Assembly (NCBI GenBank): GCA_030840415.1 | Contig: JAVEEO010000084.1 | Location: 1 to 9,359, forward strand | DNA: 9,359 bases | Direction: 5' to 3' | Source of the DNA: Pseudonocardiales bacterium | GTDB taxonomy: Bacteria > Actinomycetota > Actinomycetes > Mycobacteriales > Jatrophihabitantaceae | Shown: positions 5,631 through 9,359 of the stretch, one piece after another | Numbering within the stretch: position 1 is the stretch's first letter | Layout of the letters: each line of letters opens with the position of its first letter | Position numbers and translations under genes: made by a program | The notes under the pieces: generated by a model | Databases searched by the model: none | What the model saw: the letters and a program-made list of their open reading frames with translations, nothing else | Told to the model about the DNA's origin: nothing

Positions 5631-6758
5631 ATGCAGATTCCTGATTCGGTTTCAGCCCTGTACCGCCACGCGGGACCCTTCGCCTCGGTCTACCTGGACG
5701 CGACCCGAGCCAATGAGGCCGGCAACACCGAGGTGGAGTTGCGCTGGCGAGGCCTGCGGCACCGACTGGCCGAGGCCGGTGCGGACGAGAAGAGCCTGCA
5801 GGCCATCGACGAGGTCGCGGGCGCGCACGTCGACGTCGCCGGCCGGCACGGGCAGTTCGTGGTGGCCGCCGGCGGCGAGGTGCTGCTGGACGAGCCGACC
5901 CGTCGCCCGCCGTCGCGTGAGATCGGCCGCTGGTCGCCGCTGCCGCACGTGCTGCCCTACCTGGTCGAGCGCTCGACCCAGGTGCCACACCTGGTGGTGC
6001 TGATCGACCGCACCGGTGCCGACGTTTACACCGTGCTGGACGACATCCACACCGACCAGACCTCGGTCGAGGGCGGCGTGGAATACCCGCTGCGCAAGAC
6101 CGGCCGGGACGTCTGGAACGAGCGGGCCTACCAGCACCGGGTCGACAATGCCTGGGAGACCAACAGCAAAGAGGTGGCCCAGGCGATCAGCCACCAACTG
6201 CCGCCCCAGGTGCGGGTGATCCTGCTGGCCGGTGACGTCCGGGCCCGCACCCTGGTGAGCGAGGAGCTGGCCAAGGTGCTGCCGCAGCGGGTGCTGGTCC
6301 GCCAGCTCGAGCACGGCGCCCGGGCCGAGGGCGCCTCCCGCGCGGCCCTGGACGCCGGGGTCCGCTCCGCGCTGCTGCACCACGTCTGGGCCGAGCGGCG
6401 CGACGTGCTGGCCCGGTTGCAGCAGGCGGTGGGCCGGCACGACTATGCGGTCACCGGCATCCCGGCGGTGCTGGATGCGTTGCGCAAGGCCCAGGTCGAC
6501 ACCCTGGTGCTGTCCGACGATCCCTCGTCCACCGCAACCTGCTCGATCGGACCGGACCCGCTGCTGCTGGCCGCCACCGACGCCGAACTGCGCCACCTGG
6601 GAGCGACCGACATCCGGCACGACCGGCTGGACGCGGCTCTGGTCAGGGCCCTGGCCGGTAGCAGCGCGGGACTGGTCATCACGCCCGGCGCCCACCAGTA
6701 CGTCGAGCAGGGCATCGCCGCGCTGCTGCGCTACACCGACGCCTCCACACCCGCCTGA
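5631..6758 (+). CDS. Rv2629/Balon-like bacterial eRF1-family (baeRF) protein, candidate ribosome hibernation factor
   Basis: This 375-residue cytoplasmic protein is built like archaeo-eukaryotic release factor 1. ATG at 5631 is chosen because the family opens close to the GPFASVYLD motif (here residues 16-24); ATG at 5619 would add four residues. Neither start has a strong ribosome binding site. The N-terminal domain (to about 115) is followed by a central domain that starts with LVVLIDRTGADVY (about 121-133). In the loop region where release factors carry GGQ, the sequence reads GRDVWNERAYQHRV (158-171), so peptide release is not expected. The C-terminal domain (about 253 to the end) has the eRF1_3-type VTGIPAVLDAL and VDTLVLSDDP motifs. 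Relatives include M. tuberculosis Rv2629 and the hibernation factor Balon, which occupies the ribosomal A site. Family membership is fairly sure; the hibernation role is inferred. Transcription probably starts in the 131-bp gap after the upstream terminator. Confidence 0.78.
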   Translation: MQIPDSVSALYRHAGPFASVYLDATRANEAGNTEVELRWRGLRHRLAEAGADEKSLQAIDEVAGAHVDVAGRHGQFVVAAGGEVLLDEPTRRPPSREIGRWSPLPHVLPYLVERSTQVPHLVVLIDRTGADVYTVLDDIHTDQTSVEGGVEYPLRKTGRDVWNERAYQHRVDNAWETNSKEVAQAISHQLPPQVRVILLAGDVRARTLVSEELAKVLPQRVLVRQLEHGARAEGASRAALDAGVRSALLHHVWAERRDVLARLQQAVGRHDYAVTGIPAVLDALRKAQVDTLVLSDDPSSTATCSIGPDPLLLAATDAELRHLGATDIRHDRLDAALVRALAGSSAGLVITPGAHQYVEQGIAALLRYTDASTPA

Positions 6759-6797
6759 GCCGTTCTGCCAGGATCTGTCAGCGAAGTTCCCGACGAT

Positions 6798-6803
6798 CGG
6801 AGG
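6798..6803 (+). promoter_or_regulatory. Ribosome binding site CGGAGG of the ChaB gene
   Basis: CGGAGG lies 6 bases before the ATG at 6810. It decides the start against the out-of-frame ATG at 6805, which is too close to be served by it. Confidence 0.75.
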
Positions 6804-6809
6804 TATGCC

Positions 6810-7220
6810 ATGCCTGCCAAGGAAGAACTGCCCTCGACGCTGCAGCGCTCACCCAAGAAGGCGCAGGAGACCTGGTCGGCCACCCACGACGCGGCGGTGG
6901 AGCAGTACGGCGAGGGTGAGCGGGCGCACCGCACCGCCTTCTCCTCGCTCAAGCACTCCTTCGAGAAGGTCGGCGACCACTGGGAACCCAAGGAAGACGG
7001 CAAGAAGGGCCCGTCCGACGCGCACGCGGCCAAGCGCGGCGCGCGGGCCCGGCGCGGCGGCCAGACCGCCGAGGGGGTCGACGCCAACGCCAGCAAGGCA
7101 CACCTGATGGAGCTGGCCAAACGCCTGGACGTGCGCGGCCGGTCGCGGATGACCAAGGCGGAGTTGGTCGAGGCGCTGATGAAGGCCAACCGGAACGCCA
7201 CCGCCCGGGCCCGCAGCTGA
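6810..7220 (+). CDS. ChaB-domain protein with C-terminal Rho-N/SAP-like domain
   Basis: This is a small, highly charged cytoplasmic protein of 136 residues. Residues 1-65 form a ChaB domain: the opening ELPSTLQRSPKKAQETW and the later HRTAFSSLKHSFEKVGDHW are hallmarks. A basic Lys/Arg/Gly-rich linker (about 64-93) leads to a helix-extension-helix at about 95-128 (KAHLMELAKRLDVRGRS, then MTKAELVEALMKA), as in the Rho N-terminal or SAP domain, which binds nucleic acid. E. coli ChaB is only the first domain and was named for calcium/proton antiport, a role that fits poorly with this soluble, basic form. The fused actinobacterial form is more likely a nucleic-acid-associated or stress protein. 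It lies 51 bp after the baeRF gene on the same strand with no clear terminator between, so co-transcription is likely. The start is fixed by CGGAGG at 6798-6803. Confidence 0.88.
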   Translation: MPAKEELPSTLQRSPKKAQETWSATHDAAVEQYGEGERAHRTAFSSLKHSFEKVGDHWEPKEDGKKGPSDAHAAKRGARARRGGQTAEGVDANASKAHLMELAKRLDVRGRSRMTKAELVEALMKANRNATARARS

Positions 7221-7253
7221 CCGGTCTCGCTGTCAGGTCGAGCGGGCCTCGGG
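7204..7253. terminator. Shared hairpin across two convergent gene ends
   Basis: GGCCCGC (7208-7214) pairs perfectly with GCGGGCC (7242-7248). With one G-U pair and one bulged base the stem extends to 7204-7206/7251-7253. Inside, CTGAC (7217-7221) pairs with GTCAG (7232-7236). Both stop codons, TGA at 7218-7220 on + and TGA at 7235-7233 on -, lie inside the structure. It may terminate transcription in both directions. Confidence 0.5.
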
Positions 7254-7865
7254 CAGGTTGTCGCGCGCCCACAGCGCCGCCGAGGTCCGGTCGCTGACCC
7301 CGATCCGGCGGAAGACGTTGCCCAGGTGCACCTTGACGGTGCGCTCCGCGATGCCCAGCGTCCGGCCGATCTGCTTGTTGGCCAACCCCTTGCTGGCCAG
7401 CGCCAGCACCTCCCGCTCGCGCAGGCTCAGCTGGTCCACCACCGACGTCGGCTGCCGGTTGGGCAGCAGCGCGACCGCGACCCGCGGATCCAGCGGCGCC
7501 CCGCCGGCACTGGCCGAGCGGACCGCCGCCAGCAGGTCGGCCGGCTCGCTGTCCTTGAGCAGGTAACCGACCGCGCCACTGGCGAGCATGTCGCCGACCT
7601 TGGTCTGGTCGGCGAACGAGGTCAGGGCGATCACCCGGATCGCGGGGGTCCGATCGAGAATCTGCCGGGTGGCCTCGACGCCGTCGAGCACCGGCATCGA
7701 CAGGTCCATCAGGATCACGTCGGGTCCGGTGGTCTCGGCCAGCTCCACCGCCTGCCGACCATCAGCCGCCTCGCCGATCACCTCGATGTCGGCGGCGGTG
7801 CTCAGCAGCCCGGCGAGCCCGGCGCGCACCAGCCGGTGATCGTCGGCGAGCAGCACCCTGATCAC
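7233..7865 (-). CDS. NarL/LuxR-type response regulator
   Basis: This 210-residue cytoplasmic transcription factor is the output of the two-component system. The receiver domain (about 1-120) has the acidic pair Asp8/Asp9, the phospho-acceptor Asp54 in VILMDLSMP, Thr82 and Lys104, so the phosphorylation machinery is complete. The C-terminal LuxR-type helix-turn-helix (about 145-203) shows LSLREREVLALASKGLANK, then a recognition helix with RTVKVHLGNVFRRIGV. The GTG start overlaps the kinase stop codon as GTGA and is preceded by GGAGG inside the kinase gene at a spacing of about 8 bases, so translation is probably coupled to the kinase. A reading frame continues upstream through the kinase gene, but it is Gly/Arg/Ala-rich out-of-frame sequence and not part of this protein. 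Target genes cannot be told from the window; autoregulation is common for this family. Confidence 0.95.
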   Translation of the reverse strand: MIRVLLADDHRLVRAGLAGLLSTAADIEVIGEAADGRQAVELAETTGPDVILMDLSMPVLDGVEATRQILDRTPAIRVIALTSFADQTKVGDMLASGAVGYLLKDSEPADLLAAVRSASAGGAPLDPRVAVALLPNRQPTSVVDQLSLREREVLALASKGLANKQIGRTLGIAERTVKVHLGNVFRRIGVSDRTSAALWARDNLPEARST

Positions 7866-9307
7866 GTCGGTACCTCCATCCGGAACCTGGTACCGGGGCC
7901 GCTGCCGGCCACCGACAGCCTGGCCCCCACCCCGACGGCCACATCGGCGATCAACCGCAGGCCGAAATGGCCAGCCGCCGCTGCCTGCTCGACCCGGTCC
8001 GGCGCCAGGCCGCGACCGTCGTCGGCCACCTCCAGCCGGACGTCCCTGGCCTGCTGGCTGAGCTCCACCCAGATGGTGGTGGCCTCGGCATGCCGGACGG
8101 CGTTGCGCAGGCATTCCTGGGCCACCCGGAACACCGCCTGCTGCTGCTCGGCATCCAGCGCCGCCGCGGCCGCCGGATCGACCTGCAGGCGGATGTTGAC
8201 GGCGGCGCCGGACTGGGTCCGCACCAGATCCGCCAGTGCTGCCGCCAGGCCGCCCGCGGTCAGGCTCGGCGGATAGATGTCGACCAGCAGCGACCGCATG
8301 CCGGCCACCCCGTCGCGGACCGTCGCCGCGGCCTCGGCCAGCCGCTGCGCCCGGGCCGGATCGCCCTGGGCGCCGGCCCGTTCGACCTCGCCGCCGACCA
8401 GGAACGCCGCACCGGCCAGTTGCTGCACCACGCCGTCGTGCAGGGTGGCAGCGATCCGGCGGCGCTCCTCGGTGGAGGCGTCCAGCGCCCGCCGCATCAA
8501 CCGCTCCCGCTGCAGCTGCGCCGAGCGGGCCCGCCGGTAGAACAGCCAGAGCAGCGGCGCCAGCAGGACCAGCACCGCCGCCAGGCTGCTCAGCATCACG
8601 CCGGAGAAGCCGCGCCAGAGCTCGTCGCTGCGCTGGGACACCAGGTCGTAGCGGAAGTAGGCCTCGAACAGCAGCGGCTTGCCGCTCGGCGTCCACACCG
8701 GGCGGTAGACCTCGAGCAGCTTGCCGGCGGCTGACTCCAGGGCGTTCTCCGGCCGGTCCAGATCGGAGATACCGGCTTCGGTCCGCGGCGCGGTGAGGGC
8801 CTGGCGCGCCTCGTCGTCCAGGGCGAAGCGCTGGCCGATCAGGCGCCGCTCGTCGGAGTAGAGCACCAGGCCCTGCGGGCTCCACAACTTCACCCGGACC
8901 ACCTGGGTGGCGAGAATGCCCTTGCGGATCAGCGGATCCAAGCCGGCCGTGGCCTGGGCGGCATCGCCGGCCATCGCGTCGGTGAGGGCCGGCTGGACCA
9001 CGCTCTCGGCAAGGATGTCGGTCACCTCGGCCACCTGATGGACGGCCTCCTGCTTGGCGATCCGCTGGAACACCAGGATGCCGCTGAGGGCCACCACGGC
9101 GAAGGCCACCACCACCGCGATCGCCACCTGGACCAGCACCCGCCGGACCGACGGTGGCCGTGGCGCACTGGCCCGCGGCCCGACCAGGGTCTGCCAGCCG
9201 GCGTCGGCGGCCTCGGCGCCGAGGGCACCGGCGGCCGGCGGCCGGACGGCCGGCAGCGCCGTGCCGGTCTCGGGGACCGTCACGGCGCTGCCGTCACTGG
9301 AAGCCAT
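7862..9307 (-). CDS. Membrane sensor histidine kinase (HisKA_3) with Cache-like sensor
   Basis: This kinase of about 481 residues phosphorylates the adjacent NarL-type regulator. A polar, Ala/Pro-rich N-terminal tail (about 1-55) precedes a first membrane helix (about 57-80). An extracytoplasmic region of roughly 150 residues follows, with a Cache-like pattern (VKLWSPQGLVLYSDERRLIG), and then a second membrane helix (about 235-257). The HisKA_3 dimerisation domain has ERRRIAATLHDGVVQQL with phospho-acceptor His290. The ATPase domain has an N box (ECLRNAVRHA, about 398-407), G1 (DDGRG, 429-433) and G2 (GHFGL, 446-450). No HAMP domain is obvious. The start is uncertain: ATG at 9307 is preferred, with GTG at 9310 and TTG at 9328 as in-frame alternatives, and none has a good ribosome binding site. 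The promoter is probably just beyond the window edge. The ligand is unknown; Cache domains usually bind small molecules such as organic acids or amino acids. Confidence 0.92.
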   Translation of the reverse strand: MASSDGSAVTVPETGTALPAVRPPAAGALGAEAADAGWQTLVGPRASAPRPPSVRRVLVQVAIAVVVAFAVVALSGILVFQRIAKQEAVHQVAEVTDILAESVVQPALTDAMAGDAAQATAGLDPLIRKGILATQVVRVKLWSPQGLVLYSDERRLIGQRFALDDEARQALTAPRTEAGISDLDRPENALESAAGKLLEVYRPVWTPSGKPLLFEAYFRYDLVSQRSDELWRGFSGVMLSSLAAVLVLLAPLLWLFYRRARSAQLQRERLMRRALDASTEERRRIAATLHDGVVQQLAGAAFLVGGEVERAGAQGDPARAQRLAEAAATVRDGVAGMRSLLVDIYPPSLTAGGLAAALADLVRTQSGAAVNIRLQVDPAAAAALDAEQQQAVFRVAQECLRNAVRHAEATTIWVELSQQARDVRLEVADDGRGLAPDRVEQAAAAGHFGLRLIADVAVGVGARLSVAGSGPGTRFRMEVPT

Positions 9308-9359
9308 CACCGGTACCGGGTGCCTCAACCGTCATGGCTGCCATTCTTACCGCTGGACC

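Noticed and set aside
5652..6695. A 347-codon open frame on the - strand opposite the baeRF-like gene.
   Set aside because: Low-complexity composition and no recognisable motif. The + frame holds the conserved eRF1-like motifs.
7326..8276. A 316-codon + strand frame across the two-component genes.
   Set aside because: It is antisense to kinase and regulator sequences with intact catalytic motifs, and its own product has no domain.
7233..8885. A 550-codon - strand frame that could suggest a fused protein ahead of the receiver domain.
   Set aside because: Everything before base 7865 is the kinase gene read in the wrong frame. The regulator begins at the GTG with a ribosome binding site and GTGA overlap.
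1..9359. Mobile element, CRISPR array, tRNA or attachment-site signals.
   Set aside because: No transposase or integrase, no regularly spaced repeats and no tRNA-like fold were seen, and base composition is uniform except for the less GC-rich leader near 1860-1985.

Overview
The window is high-GC DNA with strongly G/C-biased third codon positions, frequent GTG/TTG starts and long GC-rich hairpin terminators without U-tracts. An F420-type luciferase-like oxidoreductase, a relative of mycobacterial Rv2629 and a ChaB/Rho-N protein all point to an Actinomycetota chromosome. The genus cannot be named from the sequence alone. There is no insertion sequence, CRISPR array, tRNA or rRNA gene.

Bases 1-3121 encode export-related functions. 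They hold the 3' part of a secreted GH13 alpha-amylase with a C-terminal CBM20 starch-binding domain and a hairpin terminator. Next comes a ~600-bp stretch without a secure gene, holding an 11-bp perfect inverted repeat, two doubtful small ORFs and a leader with possible secondary structure. A secreted non-enzymatic protein follows (FnIII - GW/D domain - FnIII) and ends in a 17-bp terminator stem.

Bases 3122-5499 hold a luciferase-like (probably F420-dependent) oxidoreductase with its own candidate promoter. After it comes a predicted lipoprotein that carries the complete copper-ligand set of the peptidylglycine/dopamine-beta monooxygenase (PHM/DBM) fold, closed by another hairpin. The copper protein is the most unusual gene in the window.

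Bases 5500-7220 hold two probable stress genes in the same direction: a GGQ-less bacterial eRF1-like (baeRF) protein of the Rv2629/Balon type, a candidate ribosome hibernation factor, and a ChaB-domain protein with a C-terminal Rho-N/SAP-like helix-extension-helix. They are 51 bp apart and may be co-transcribed.

Bases 7221-9359, on the opposite strand, encode a two-component system: a membrane histidine kinase with a Cache-like extracytoplasmic sensor and HisKA_3 core, and a NarL-type response regulator coupled to it by a 4-bp GTGA overlap. The operon converges on the ChaB gene with only 12 bp between stop codons, and one hairpin spans both gene ends. The genes do not form one obvious pathway. 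The window looks like several ordinary actinobacterial transcription units side by side, and no clear undescribed multi-gene system is visible.
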